A DNA stretch of 50,841 bases from Jiangella endophytica (GTDB lineage Bacteria > Actinomycetota > Actinomycetes > Jiangellales > Jiangellaceae). Positions 33,489-42,027 of the stretch are shown here, in pieces. How positions within the stretch are numbered: position 1 is the stretch's first letter; each line of letters starts with the position of its first letter. Location of the stretch: positions 1 to 50,841 of the forward strand of contig NZ_QVAI01000031.1 of assembly GCF_003427025.1 (NCBI RefSeq), written 5' to 3'. The notes below the pieces were generated by a model that saw only the letters and a program-made list of their open reading frames with translations, was not told where the DNA came from and made no database searches. A program made the translations under genes and the position numbers.

Positions 33489-34497
33489 CGGGTACGTCCT
33501 GCGGCACGCCGTCGACGGGATCCAGGTCGGCCGCGCCTACCGGACGGATCTCGGCGATGTCGACGGGCTCGCGGAGTCGATCAGGACCGTCGGCCTGCTG
33601 CACCCGATCGTCGTGAGCAAGGCCGGCTGGCTGATCTCCGGTCTGCGGCGGCTCGAAGCGGTGCGTCGGCTCGGGTGGCGCGAGGTGGACGTGTGGGTGG
33701 CTGCGAAGGTGTCTGACGATCTGCAGCGCGCGCTCGCCGTGCGCGACGAGAACAGCCTGCGCAAGGGGCTCAACCCGATCGAGGCCGCCACGCTCTACGG
33801 CGAGCTCAAAGTGCTCTACGCCGAGGAAGCCGGCCGGCGCCAGGCGAGCACGCGTTTCGGCGCCCCGAAGAGTGGCTCCACCGGTTCCGTCGATTCGACG
33901 GAACCGTTGGACGCCCGGGTCCAGGCAGCCCGCGCGATCACCGGCCGCGACTCGCACGGCATGCTCGACCAGGTCCTCGAGCTGCAGCGCCTGGTCGACG
34001 ACGACACCACGCCCGCCTGGCTACGGGCGCAGGTCGAGGACGGTCTCGCCGGGATCAACGTCGACGGCAAGGTCAACGGCCGCTATCTGGCCATCACGAC
34101 CGCCCAGGGACGCCATGAACTCGAACAGGCCGCGAACGACGACACTCAGCCCGCGGCGGCGCGCGACGCCGCGAGAGACGAGCTCGACCGGCTGGCGGGC
34201 CTGCGCCATCCGCAGGCCGCTGCTCAGGCCGCGAAACGGGCGACCGAACGCGTCCGCAAGGCGGCGGGGCAGGTGAGCAGCCGCGCCACAGCCGAGGCCG
34301 CCGCCCTCGTGAAGCGGTTCACGGCCGGTGTGAGGAAGCACTACGGCTGGTGGGACCTCGTCGACCCACGCACCGTCGCCGAGCACCTGAGCGACGAGCA
34401 GTGGGAGCTCCTGACGTCGTCCTGGGTGGCGACCCAGCAGTTCATGGGCGAGGCGATCACCGCACGAGAACAGCGGGATTCCGAGGCGGGCGGCTGA
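33481..34497 (+). CDS. ParB-like nuclease-domain protein, second copy (338 aa)
   Basis: The N-terminal ~100 residues form a ParB/Srx domain: LGDVDGLAESIRTVGLLHPI, then WLISGLRRLEAVRRLGWREV with the G-x-RRLxAV motif. The ENSLRKGLNPIEAATLYGEL helical hairpin follows. The remaining two thirds are long helices ending in HYGWWDLVDPRTVAEHLSDE. It differs from the larger ParB-like protein at 23680 in length and C-terminus. It lies in the prim-pol operon, overlapping the preceding gene by 8 nt. Partition, regulation or transfer-DNA processing are all possible. Confidence 0.85.
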   Translation: MADGYVLRHAVDGIQVGRAYRTDLGDVDGLAESIRTVGLLHPIVVSKAGWLISGLRRLEAVRRLGWREVDVWVAAKVSDDLQRALAVRDENSLRKGLNPIEAATLYGELKVLYAEEAGRRQASTRFGAPKSGSTGSVDSTEPLDARVQAARAITGRDSHGMLDQVLELQRLVDDDTTPAWLRAQVEDGLAGINVDGKVNGRYLAITTAQGRHELEQAANDDTQPAAARDAARDELDRLAGLRHPQAAAQAAKRATERVRKAAGQVSSRATAEAAALVKRFTAGVRKHYGWWDLVDPRTVAEHLSDEQWELLTSSWVATQQFMGEAITAREQRDSEAGG

Positions 34498-34550
34498 GCG
34501 CACCTCCCGGGTGAACCCTCAGACGCACCCCTCATCGAGGAGACACCCAG

Positions 34551-35249
34551 GTGATCACCAGCCCCCAGCACTGGACCGCACGCCGCCGGCTCGTCGCCGC
34601 CATCGCCGGCGTTATGGCACTCGCCGCCGTCGTGGTCGTCGGCCTGTACGGGCTGGCCGGCGACCCCGAGCCGGAGGCCGGGCCGCCGGCGACGCTCGAT
34701 CCGGTAGGACCGCTCCCCCAGACCCCCGCGACCGGTGATCCGACCGACTCGCCGCAGGCGGCGCCGGATCTTCCGGTCCTGCCGGAGACCGGCGATGCCG
34801 TGCCCTACGCCCGCGAGGTCGCGAACGCGCTGTTCACGTGGGACACGATGTCAGGGCTCACCCCGCGCGACTACGCCAACGTCCTGATCGCCGACTCCGA
34901 CCCGTCCGGCGTCGAGACCAGCGGCCTCCTCACGGACGTCGCGACCTACCTGCCGGCCGACGACGTCTGGCGCCAGCTGCGCCAGTACGAGACCAGGCAG
35001 TGGCTCGAGGTCTACGGCATCCAGGTGCCCAGCTCGTGGGGCCAGATCGTTGCCGAGTCGCGCGGCCAGATTCCCGAAGGGACCACCGCCGTGACCGTCC
35101 GCGCCTTCCGTCACCGCGAAGGCGTCTGGGACGGCCAACAGGACGCCACACGGGAGAAGGTGACGTTCACGGTCTTCGTCGGCTGCCCGCCGCGGTTCGA
35201 CGAGCGCTGCTACCTGCTGCGGCTGTCCGAACTCGACAACCCGCTCTGA
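34551..35249 (+). CDS. VirB8/TcpC-like mating-pair formation protein
   Basis: A 232-residue protein with a short cytosolic N-terminus and one membrane helix (LVAAIAGVMALAAVVVVGLY). A Pro/Ala-rich linker leads to an extracellular ~150-residue domain of mixed helices and strands (VPYAREVANALFTWDTMSGL, WGQIVAESRGQIPEGTTAVT). This single-pass layout is that of VirB8/TcpC inner-membrane scaffold proteins of Gram-positive conjugation machines. The position just before the lytic transglycosylase supports this. Similarity is structural in kind, so the exact family is less certain. The start follows GAGGAGAC. Confidence 0.65.
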   Translation: MITSPQHWTARRRLVAAIAGVMALAAVVVVGLYGLAGDPEPEAGPPATLDPVGPLPQTPATGDPTDSPQAAPDLPVLPETGDAVPYAREVANALFTWDTMSGLTPRDYANVLIADSDPSGVETSGLLTDVATYLPADDVWRQLRQYETRQWLEVYGIQVPSSWGQIVAESRGQIPEGTTAVTVRAFRHREGVWDGQQDATREKVTFTVFVGCPPRFDERCYLLRLSELDNPL

Positions 35250-35259
35250 CAACCCGCCC

Positions 35260-36438
35260 ATGCTGAAGAAGACCTTGCTCGCTCTGGCGGCCGGGCTCGT
35301 GCTGCTGGCCCCGACGATCGGGCTGCTCGCCGTCGCAGCGCTCATGAACCCCGCCGGCCAGTCCGCCGGGGGCTGCGCCGAGCCTCCGGGCAGCCCGTCC
35401 GGCGACCTCGCCGACGACGCACCCGTGCCCGATGCCGCCCGCCCCTGGATCGCGATCGCCACCCAGGCATGTGCCGACCTGCCCGAGACCTGGGTGGCCG
35501 CGGTCATGGCACAGGAGTCCTCGTTCCGGCCAGACGTCTTCGCCATGGACGTCAACGGCGGCACCTGGGGACTGTTCCAGATCAACCAGCACATCTGGCG
35601 CACCGTCTACGGCGACTGGGACACCGACCGCAACGGCAACGGCATCTGGGACATCCGCGAACCGGAGACCCACGCCGAGTACGGCGCCCGCTACCTCTGC
35701 GACCTCCTCGACGACGTCCGAGCGACCCGCGCCGCCCACCCGGACTGGCCGTCGACGGTCGAGCTCACCGAACTCGAAGCGCTCGTCATCGCCCACAACG
35801 CCGGCCCCGGCCGGCTCTCCACCTACCCCGACATCCCGGCCGTCACTCGGGAGTACCTGGACAACGTCCGGGAGCGGATGCGGGAGTGGGCCACGCCGGC
35901 GGCGCCCGCGCCGACTCGCGCTACCTCGGCCACACCGGAGGCGTCACCACCCGGCGGCGAGGTGTGCAAGCCGGACGCTCCCGGGTCGGTGGGCGAGTTG
36001 CCGCCACCGCCGGCGCCGTTCGCCGGCGTCCCGGGCGGCTTCATCCCCGATCCGACCAGCTCCGGGCTCATCACCCGCCAGCTGCTGCATCTGATCGCCG
36101 AGACCAGACGCGCATTCCCCGAGACCGGCTGGGCCTGCTGGTCACCACGCCCCGGCACCAGCTCCGAACACCCCGTCGGGCGCGCCTGCGACGTCACCTT
36201 CGGCAATCAGATCGGCACGTTTCCCACCGACGTTCAGGTCGCCGAGGGCTGGCTCATGGCTACCTGGCTCCAGCAGCACGCTGCTGCCCTCCGGGTCGAA
36301 TACCTCATCTGGCAAGGCCTCATCTGGTCACTCGCCCGCGACGACGAAGGCTGGCGCCCCTACGACGGCGGCGGCATGCACGACCCCAACTCCCCCACCG
36401 GCGGCCACTACGACCACCTCCACATCACGGTCTTCTGA
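35260..36438 (+). CDS. Conjugation lytic transglycosylase with C-terminal peptidase-like domain
   Basis: A 392-residue cell-wall enzyme with an N-terminal membrane anchor or signal (LLALAAGLVLLAPTIGLLAV). The SLT-type transglycosylase domain (about 60-210) has the catalytic Glu in MAQESSFRPDV (residue 86), GGTWGLFQINQHIW and LVIAHNAGPGRLS. A Pro-rich linker follows. The C-terminal domain (about 265-392) has SSEHPVGRACDVTFG and GGHYDHLHITVF, as in D,D-peptidase-like ARB-07466-type domains. Such bifunctional hydrolases locally open peptidoglycan for the mating channel (VirB1-like). The ATG lies 10 nt after the VirB8-like stop. Confidence 0.88.
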   Translation: MLKKTLLALAAGLVLLAPTIGLLAVAALMNPAGQSAGGCAEPPGSPSGDLADDAPVPDAARPWIAIATQACADLPETWVAAVMAQESSFRPDVFAMDVNGGTWGLFQINQHIWRTVYGDWDTDRNGNGIWDIREPETHAEYGARYLCDLLDDVRATRAAHPDWPSTVELTELEALVIAHNAGPGRLSTYPDIPAVTREYLDNVRERMREWATPAAPAPTRATSATPEASPPGGEVCKPDAPGSVGELPPPPAPFAGVPGGFIPDPTSSGLITRQLLHLIAETRRAFPETGWACWSPRPGTSSEHPVGRACDVTFGNQIGTFPTDVQVAEGWLMATWLQQHAAALRVEYLIWQGLIWSLARDDEGWRPYDGGGMHDPNSPTGGHYDHLHITVF

Positions 36439-36709
36439 ACAAGATGAAAGGCAAAGTCGGCTGGTCGCCGAACCTCGTGCACGCCGCGATACCGTTGCTC
36501 CGTCTTCCCCATGCGCGCGATCGGGACCCGGCGGACGGCGCTCCGCTCGCCCTGCACTCTATTCCCGGCAACAGTGACTGCTACTCACCACGGACAACGC
36601 CAGAGACGGCCCGCACGCTGCGGAAACGTCCGCCATTCGCGTGCGGACCGTCCAGACATCTGCGCGGTTCGATCGCAGGAAGATCGTCGTCGACTTAACG
36701 GCGCTTCAG

Positions 36710-38017
36710 TCAGCCCGTGAGCGGGACAATTCCCCAAAGGCCGTATGCGGTATGGATCGACGTAAACACGGCCTCGCATGGCCCGGTCGGCTGATTCGGA
36801 CGTGTCGCACCACTCTGGATTCCGACCGCACGGGACCCCCCGGACACACCCTTGATCCATGGACCGCCGCTATCCCCAATAAATACGCACGGCCCGGAAG
36901 AGTCGGCGACATGCACCAGTGGATACACCCAGGCACCACCGATAGTCGCCGAAACATCCACATCGACGACGTCCCAACCGCAGTTGTTTCCGCCATTGGC
37001 ACCACTTAGACACAGATTCGTTTCAGTCGTCGAGGGAAAGTCCGTATTGAAAGACTTGATCGTGCTGTACGCCGTGGCTCGCCTGCCGCCCCAAAAAATT
37101 GTTGGGTCACCAGCATCAATTGGCCAAACCGTCAGATCCCCGTAGTAGTGGCCATTGATAGCCCATGACGCACCGCTCGAGTTTAGCGTGTTCGTCGCCC
37201 CACTAGCAGAGCCCAGCAGGTTCGCCCATACAGAGCCGTCGCCGACCAGGCTGTAGGCGGCATTGTATGACGCCGGTCCGCTTGTGCCGATACAGTGGCC
37301 CGCCGTGAGCATATACTGCACGTTGTTACTCACTCGACGCATCGCGAACCCACTGGTGCAGCTCGCTTCGCTATAGGGGAAATTCAGCGGCGCGTAGCCA
37401 GCGCCCCCGCTGTACGGATAGCGATCCTTCCACCTGTCAGGGCCCAAGGTGGGCTCAAAACGTTGCCCCTGCCGAAAGCGGACGTCGTCGCCAAACACGA
37501 CCCGAGCAGCATTAACCGAGTCTTCATCTACCTCAGTGAGACTGATGATGAGCCTGTTCTCTTCAGGATCCACCGTGGCGCCGACCACCGATGCGCCAGC
37601 GAAATCCATCTTCGGCAGTCGCGGATCCAGCACCTCTCGCATTAGCTCCTGGCTACTATGGTCGACCTCACGGATCCGAATCGGCGCCGAGGCGTTGGTG
37701 ACGAGCTCGTTGAGGTCCTCACCGACGACGCGCTCCCACCCGGCCGTTACGTTCACAACCACCGTACCGTCTGGATCGAAATGATTCTTGCCCCAGATTT
37801 CCATGTGGTCATCCAGCATCGCACTCGCGTCTTCGAAGATTGACAATTGCTCTTGCCCGGCACTGACCTTCACTGAGGATGACGGCGCCACCACGAGGCG
37901 CTCCCAATCATCTTCAGAAACGCTGGAGCCCGAGGCCTGGGGAATCGCCACGGCCGCCGTAAGCGGCACTACAAGAGCAATGGCCGCACCGATGAGACGC
38001 TTCTTCAACGGAATCAC
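36710..38017 (-). CDS. Secreted S1-family serine protease (cargo)
   Basis: A 435-residue secreted protease. Signal peptide LIGAAIALVVPLTAAVAIPQ, a propeptide of roughly 190 residues, then the trypsin-like domain with YMLTAGHCIG (catalytic His), GDLTVWPID (probable Asp) and GDSGGPWIKG (catalytic Ser). Cys pairs include CTSG with AGHC and CLSG with NNCG. GTG start with GGGGGG upstream. It lies antisense between the transglycosylase and the VirB2-like gene, and is visibly less GC-rich, with AT-ending codons unlike neighbouring transfer genes. This indicates later insertion. It could digest surface proteins to aid mating or act as an unrelated cargo. Confidence 0.92.
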   Translation of the reverse strand: MIPLKKRLIGAAIALVVPLTAAVAIPQASGSSVSEDDWERLVVAPSSSVKVSAGQEQLSIFEDASAMLDDHMEIWGKNHFDPDGTVVVNVTAGWERVVGEDLNELVTNASAPIRIREVDHSSQELMREVLDPRLPKMDFAGASVVGATVDPEENRLIISLTEVDEDSVNAARVVFGDDVRFRQGQRFEPTLGPDRWKDRYPYSGGAGYAPLNFPYSEASCTSGFAMRRVSNNVQYMLTAGHCIGTSGPASYNAAYSLVGDGSVWANLLGSASGATNTLNSSGASWAINGHYYGDLTVWPIDAGDPTIFWGGRRATAYSTIKSFNTDFPSTTETNLCLSGANGGNNCGWDVVDVDVSATIGGAWVYPLVHVADSSGPCVFIGDSGGPWIKGVSGGSRAVGIQSGATRPNQPTGPCEAVFTSIHTAYGLWGIVPLTG

Positions 38018-38056
38018 ACAGACCCCCCCATGTCAGTCCAGACCTATGCAAGGAGT

Positions 38057-38083
38057 GTCATATCACGTACTTGGATATGTCAA
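38057..38083 (-). promoter_or_regulatory. Candidate promoter of the serine protease gene
   Basis: Reading leftward: TTGACA (38083-38078), a 15-nt spacer and TATGAC (38062-38057), about 40 nt before the protease start. The -35 is perfect but the spacing is short. On the other strand TATAAT at 38141-38146 could be a -10 box for the rightward transfer genes, without a clear -35. Confidence 0.4.
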
Positions 38084-38278
38084 CCCCTTGATCATCATGT
38101 GGCCGGATTTGTCCCACTCGCATCCTAAGTAGGGATGATCTATAATCCGCGGCAGGGCCGCTCGGCGGTCGGGCGGGCAGCCTCGCCCCGGGTCCTTCCT
38201 GCGTTCGAGCCGCGTGTCCGAGGCTGATCGTGTGTCGATCTGTAGCGAACCGCGGTGCGGCGCACCCACCTCTCGTGC

Positions 38279-38596
38279 ATGCATCACAGCAAGCAATCGG
38301 TCACACCGTTGCAGCCACTGTCATTCGTTGACATTTCTCCGAACGACGATGGGCTACCCGGGATCGCCGCGCTGCGGGACATCGTCGGCGCGGGGATGAC
38401 GATCGGGTTGATCCTGTCGGTGCTGGCGCTGATCGTCGCGGCGGTGATCTGGGGGTTCGGCGCGAACTCGTCGAACCCCCACCTGGCCAGCCGTGGGAAG
38501 ACCGGTGTCCTGGTGGCGTGTGGCGCGGCGATCCTGTGCGGCGCCGCAGTCACGCTCGTGAATTTCTTCTGGGACGTCGGGCAGGGCATCTCCTGA
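38279..38596 (+). CDS. VirB2-like small membrane protein (DUF6112-like)
   Basis: A 105-residue protein with two membrane helices: TIGLILSVLALIVAAVIWGF and, after GANSSNPHLASRGK, GVLVACGAAILCGAAVTLVN, the hairpin layout of VirB2-type pilin or pilin-like proteins of actinobacterial transfer regions. The SNPxxxxRGKxGVLVA loop fits the DUF6112 family. The start is uncertain: ATG 38279 is used, but no good ribosome-binding site is seen and TTG 38309 or the upstream ATG 38255 are alternatives. It directly precedes the VirB6-like gene, as in related elements. Confidence 0.72.
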   Translation: MHHSKQSVTPLQPLSFVDISPNDDGLPGIAALRDIVGAGMTIGLILSVLALIVAAVIWGFGANSSNPHLASRGKTGVLVACGAAILCGAAVTLVNFFWDVGQGIS

Positions 38597-38612
38597 TGCG
38601 GGCGGTGCGGAG

Positions 38613-40085
38613 ATGAGTATCTGCGACGTCCCGGTGATCGCGGAAGTCTGCAATCTGGGCGGTGAGGCGGCCGGCGCTCTGGTCGCGGCGCCGTTCAACT
38701 GGCTGGCCCAAGCCGTCGGTGGTGCCGCGGCGTGGATGTTCGAGAGTGTGTGGGCGATCTTCGACACGACGACGCTCGTCGATCTGACATCGGAGCAGTA
38801 CGTCGCGGTCTACAACGTGGTGTTCGGTGTCGCGATCTTCGTGATGCTGATCTTCTTCTTTCTGCAGGTGGTCTCCGGGCTGATCCGTCGCGAGCCGGGC
38901 GCCTTGCAGCGGGCGGTGCTGGGGTTGGCGAAGTCGGTCCTGGGTTCGTTCGTCGTGATCACGCTGACGGCGATGCTGCTGGAGATCGTCGACCAGCTGT
39001 GCGTGGGGATCGTGCACGCGACCGGGACGACGATGGAGGAGATGGGCGAGCGGATCGCTGCCATGGCGCTCGGCCTGACGGCGATCAACGTGGCTGCACC
39101 CGGCGTCGGGGCGATCCTGACGATCGTGCTGGGCGGGATGGCGGTCGCTGGTGCGGCGATCGTCTGGGGCACGCTGCTCATCCGTAAGGCGCTGCTGCTC
39201 GTGGCGATCGTGGTAGCGCCGCTGGCGCTGTCGGGAGCGTCGTGGGATGCGACCCGCGGCTGGATCGGGCGCTGGGCGACGTTCGTGCTGGCGCTGATCG
39301 TGTCCAAGCTGATCATCGTGCTGGTGTTCCTGGTGGCGACGGCGCAGGTGTCGTCGCCGCTGGACTTCGATCTGGCCTCGATCGCCGATCCGATCGCCGG
39401 CATCGTGCTGATGTTCATCGCCGCCTTCGCCCCGTACATGACGTACCGGTTCATCAGCTTCATGGGCATCGACCTGCATCACGCGGTGTCGGCCGAGCAG
39501 GAGTCGAAGGCCGCGGTCGGGCGTCCCGCTCCGATGTCCGCTCAGCAGCTTGGTGGTCTGGAGACGGTCGTCGGTGGCCCGGCGGCGGCTGGTGGAGCCG
39601 GCAGGTCCGGCGGCGCACCGGGACCGGGAGCTGCGACTGCGACGACGGCACGTCCGGCGGGCGCGTCGGCCGCGATGGTCCCGCCGGCGAGTGCAACTGC
39701 GGCGGCCGGCGCCGCACTGTCGAAGGCGGGTCCCGCCGCGCAGGCCGAGCAGGCGGACGGTGGCGAAGGGGCCGCCGCTGGGAAGGCCCCTCGCAGCCAC
39801 GGCGGCTCCGAGCCCGCCGCTGCCGGGCCCGAGCGCACGGATCAGACGGAGCCACCCTCGGGTCACCGAGATCGCGCGGCGCCGGCAGACGGGCCGCATG
39901 AGAAGGCGCCGGACAGCGGTCCAGAACCATCGCGCCCCGGCGCGGATCCGACGCCGTCATCCACGACGTCCCTCCCGGCTCCTGACCAGGCGCCACCGGC
40001 GCAGCCGCCGACACCGACCCCGCAGACGCCGCCGGTGAGACCGGAGCCGAAGCCCTCGGACGGTGGAGCACAGAATGGCGGCTGA
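38613..40085 (+). CDS. VirB6/TrbL-like polytopic conjugation protein
   Basis: A 490-residue protein with about six to seven membrane helices in the first 300 residues. These include YNVVFGVAIFVMLIFFFLQV, VLGSFVVITLTAMLLEIVDQ, GMAVAGAAIVWGTLLIRKAL and ALIVSKLIIVLVFLVATAQV. A long Ala/Pro/Gly-rich disordered tail follows, ending with the GGAQNGG stretch. This is the VirB6/TrbL inner-membrane pore component with a typical extended C-terminus. Its stop (TGA at 40083-40085) lies inside the start of the SCO6880 gene, an 11-nt overlap, showing a tight operon. Confidence 0.88.
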   Translation: MSICDVPVIAEVCNLGGEAAGALVAAPFNWLAQAVGGAAAWMFESVWAIFDTTTLVDLTSEQYVAVYNVVFGVAIFVMLIFFFLQVVSGLIRREPGALQRAVLGLAKSVLGSFVVITLTAMLLEIVDQLCVGIVHATGTTMEEMGERIAAMALGLTAINVAAPGVGAILTIVLGGMAVAGAAIVWGTLLIRKALLLVAIVVAPLALSGASWDATRGWIGRWATFVLALIVSKLIIVLVFLVATAQVSSPLDFDLASIADPIAGIVLMFIAAFAPYMTYRFISFMGIDLHHAVSAEQESKAAVGRPAPMSAQQLGGLETVVGGPAAAGGAGRSGGAPGPGAATATTARPAGASAAMVPPASATAAAGAALSKAGPAAQAEQADGGEGAAAGKAPRSHGGSEPAAAGPERTDQTEPPSGHRDRAAPADGPHEKAPDSGPEPSRPGADPTPSSTTSLPAPDQAPPAQPPTPTPQTPPVRPEPKPSDGGAQNGG

Positions 40086-41529
40086 CGCTGGCACGGACCT
40101 CGTCGCTGTCAAGTTCTCGCGGCTGACCCGGCGCGGCGTCCTGCTCGGCCTCTCCGCGACGCAGCTGGTCACCGTCTCGCTGGGCATCGCCATCGGCGTG
40201 GTGAGCCTCTACATTGCCGGCGGTACCGGCCTCGTGCTCAGCTCCCCGTTCCTCATCAGTCTCGGCCTGCTCACCTGGGTTCCGCTCGGCGGCCGCAAAC
40301 TCGTCGAGTGGCTCCCTCTGACTGGGCACTGGCTGCTGCGCACCGTCGTCCGCCAGCTCGGCTACCGCCGCCGGATCGTCAAGCCGCGACCGGCGGGCAC
40401 GCTCGCGCTGCCGGGTGACGGGGCGGCGCTGCGCCACTATGACGACCCGGAGTCCGGCGCGGTCATGGTGCACGACCCGCATGCCGCGACGCTCACCGTC
40501 GTGCTCGAGGTGAAGCATCCGTCGTTCGTCCTGCTGGATCCGGCGGACCAGCAGCGCCGGGTCGCCGGCTGGAGCCGGGTCCTCGCAACCTGCTGCCGAT
40601 CCGGCCGGATCGCCCGGCTCCAAGTGCTCGAGCGGACACTGCCGGACGCCGGCGCCGGGCTCACCGCCTGGTGGCGTGAGCACGGCGTCGACGACGGTTC
40701 CTGGGTCGCCCAGACCTACACGGAGCTGGTCGAGCGGGCCGGTCCCGTCGGTGAGCAGCACGTCACGACCGTGTCCCTCGCGCTGGACCTCAAGGCCGCG
40801 GCGCGCGAGATCCGCTCGGCCGGCGGTGGTCTGCGTGGCGCGGCGCACGTCCTGCGCCAGGAGATGGCCACGCTGATCACGGCACTGCGGTCCGCAGACC
40901 TCACCCCGTCGCCGTGGTTCACCCCGGGTGATCTCGCCGTCGCGCTTCGCACGGCATACGACCCGGCCGTCAGTACCGCCCTCCAGCGCACGAGTGACAT
41001 CGGCCGCGACCTCACCACAGCAGGGCCGCTTGCTGTCGAGGAGACCTGGGACCGGCTCCGCTCCGACAGCGCCCATCACGCCGTCCTGTGGATCTCCGAA
41101 TGGCCGCGTACCCAGGTCTTCCCCGGTTTCCTCCACCCTGTCCTGCTGACCAGCGGCGTGCGCCGCAGCGTCACGTTGCTGTGCGACCCACTGCGCACGG
41201 ACCGTGCCGCCCGCGACATCCGTAAGCGGCGCACCGAGTACGTCTCCGACGCGACTCAGCGTGCCCGCCTGGGGCAGATCGAGGACGCCCAGCAGACCGC
41301 GGAGTACCACGACGTCCTGCAGCAGGAATCCGACCTGGTCGCCGGTCACGGCATGCTGCGCTACACCGGGCTCATCGCCCTCTCGGCACCCACCGTCGAC
41401 GAACTCGAATCAGTCGTCGCGCAACTGGAGCAGGCCGCCGTCCAGGCCTCCTGCGAGACCCGCCGCCTGGTCGGCCAGCAGGCTCAGGCCTTCGCCGCTG
41501 CGGCGCTCCCCTTATGCCGGCCCATCTGA
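40075..41529 (+). CDS. SCO6880-family protein (VirB3/VirB4 N-terminal part)
   Basis: A 484-residue protein of the SCO6880 family. Two adjacent membrane helices near the N-terminus (LLGLSATQLVTVSLGIAIGV, LYIAGGTGLVLSSPFLISLG) match the VirB3-like part. The remainder is the VirB4 N-terminal non-ATPase domain, with GAVMVHDPHAATLTVVLEVK and ELVERAGPVGEQHVTTVSLA. In actinobacterial elements VirB4 is split between this protein and an ATPase. ATG 40075 was chosen because the longer GTG frame overlaps VirB6. The ATPase domain is in the gene at 42028, after a small gene. Confidence 0.9.
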   Translation: MAADAGTDLVAVKFSRLTRRGVLLGLSATQLVTVSLGIAIGVVSLYIAGGTGLVLSSPFLISLGLLTWVPLGGRKLVEWLPLTGHWLLRTVVRQLGYRRRIVKPRPAGTLALPGDGAALRHYDDPESGAVMVHDPHAATLTVVLEVKHPSFVLLDPADQQRRVAGWSRVLATCCRSGRIARLQVLERTLPDAGAGLTAWWREHGVDDGSWVAQTYTELVERAGPVGEQHVTTVSLALDLKAAAREIRSAGGGLRGAAHVLRQEMATLITALRSADLTPSPWFTPGDLAVALRTAYDPAVSTALQRTSDIGRDLTTAGPLAVEETWDRLRSDSAHHAVLWISEWPRTQVFPGFLHPVLLTSGVRRSVTLLCDPLRTDRAARDIRKRRTEYVSDATQRARLGQIEDAQQTAEYHDVLQQESDLVAGHGMLRYTGLIALSAPTVDELESVVAQLEQAAVQASCETRRLVGQQAQAFAAAALPLCRPI

Positions 41530-41594
41530 CCGGCCGGTGCGCCGCACCTTCCACGTGACCAGTCCATCCAACCGTGATCACGAGGAGCAGCTCC

Positions 41595-42023
41595 GTGCCC
41601 AGCTACAACGCAGCCGTCGCAGACCCACTCGAAGCGGCCGAGGCGGCCCGTGCTCTCGCCCACCTCACCCAGGACATGGACAGCCCGGAGGCTACCTACC
41701 GCGTGCTCGGCGCGCTGTCCTCCACCCTCTGGTCGCTGCGGCAATCGCTGGACCAGCTCGCTGCCTGGCACGAACGCAACGCTGACCGGGCCTACGCAAT
41801 CGATGCGCCCCCACCGGGCGGCGCGGAGACATCGCGGCAGGTCGCCGACGATCTGCGGTTCGCTGCTCTGTCCGTCGCCCGTGCCGGCGCTCACGTCGAC
41901 AAGGGCTGGAACCGCAACGGACGGATCCTCTGGGCGCAGGGCCCCGATCGGCCCACCCCATCCTCCGTCGCGACGCACGACCAGGTCTCGGCGCGGACCC
42001 AGTCCGACGGCCTCGGGCGCTGA
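41595..42023 (+). CDS. Hypothetical small protein of the transfer operon (142 aa)
   Basis: GTG 41595 follows GAGGAG by 7 nt. A largely helical protein: NAAVADPLEAAEAARALAHL, ATYRVLGALSSTLWSLRQSL then DQLAAWHERNADRAYAIDAP. A second helical half is followed by a disordered end that finishes with SDGLGR. It lies between SCO6880 and VirB4. This position is conserved for a small helical protein in related clusters, though I do not know its role. The terminal DGLGR recurs in the SSB-like protein at 46385. Confidence 0.7.
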   Translation: MPSYNAAVADPLEAAEAARALAHLTQDMDSPEATYRVLGALSSTLWSLRQSLDQLAAWHERNADRAYAIDAPPPGGAETSRQVADDLRFAALSVARAGAHVDKGWNRNGRILWAQGPDRPTPSSVATHDQVSARTQSDGLGR

Positions 42024-42027
42024 CTCC

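Noticed and set aside
38613..40085. Antisense frame of 449 codons across the VirB6-like gene
   Set aside because: Arg/His-rich artefact of GC-rich third positions; the plus strand encodes regular membrane helices.
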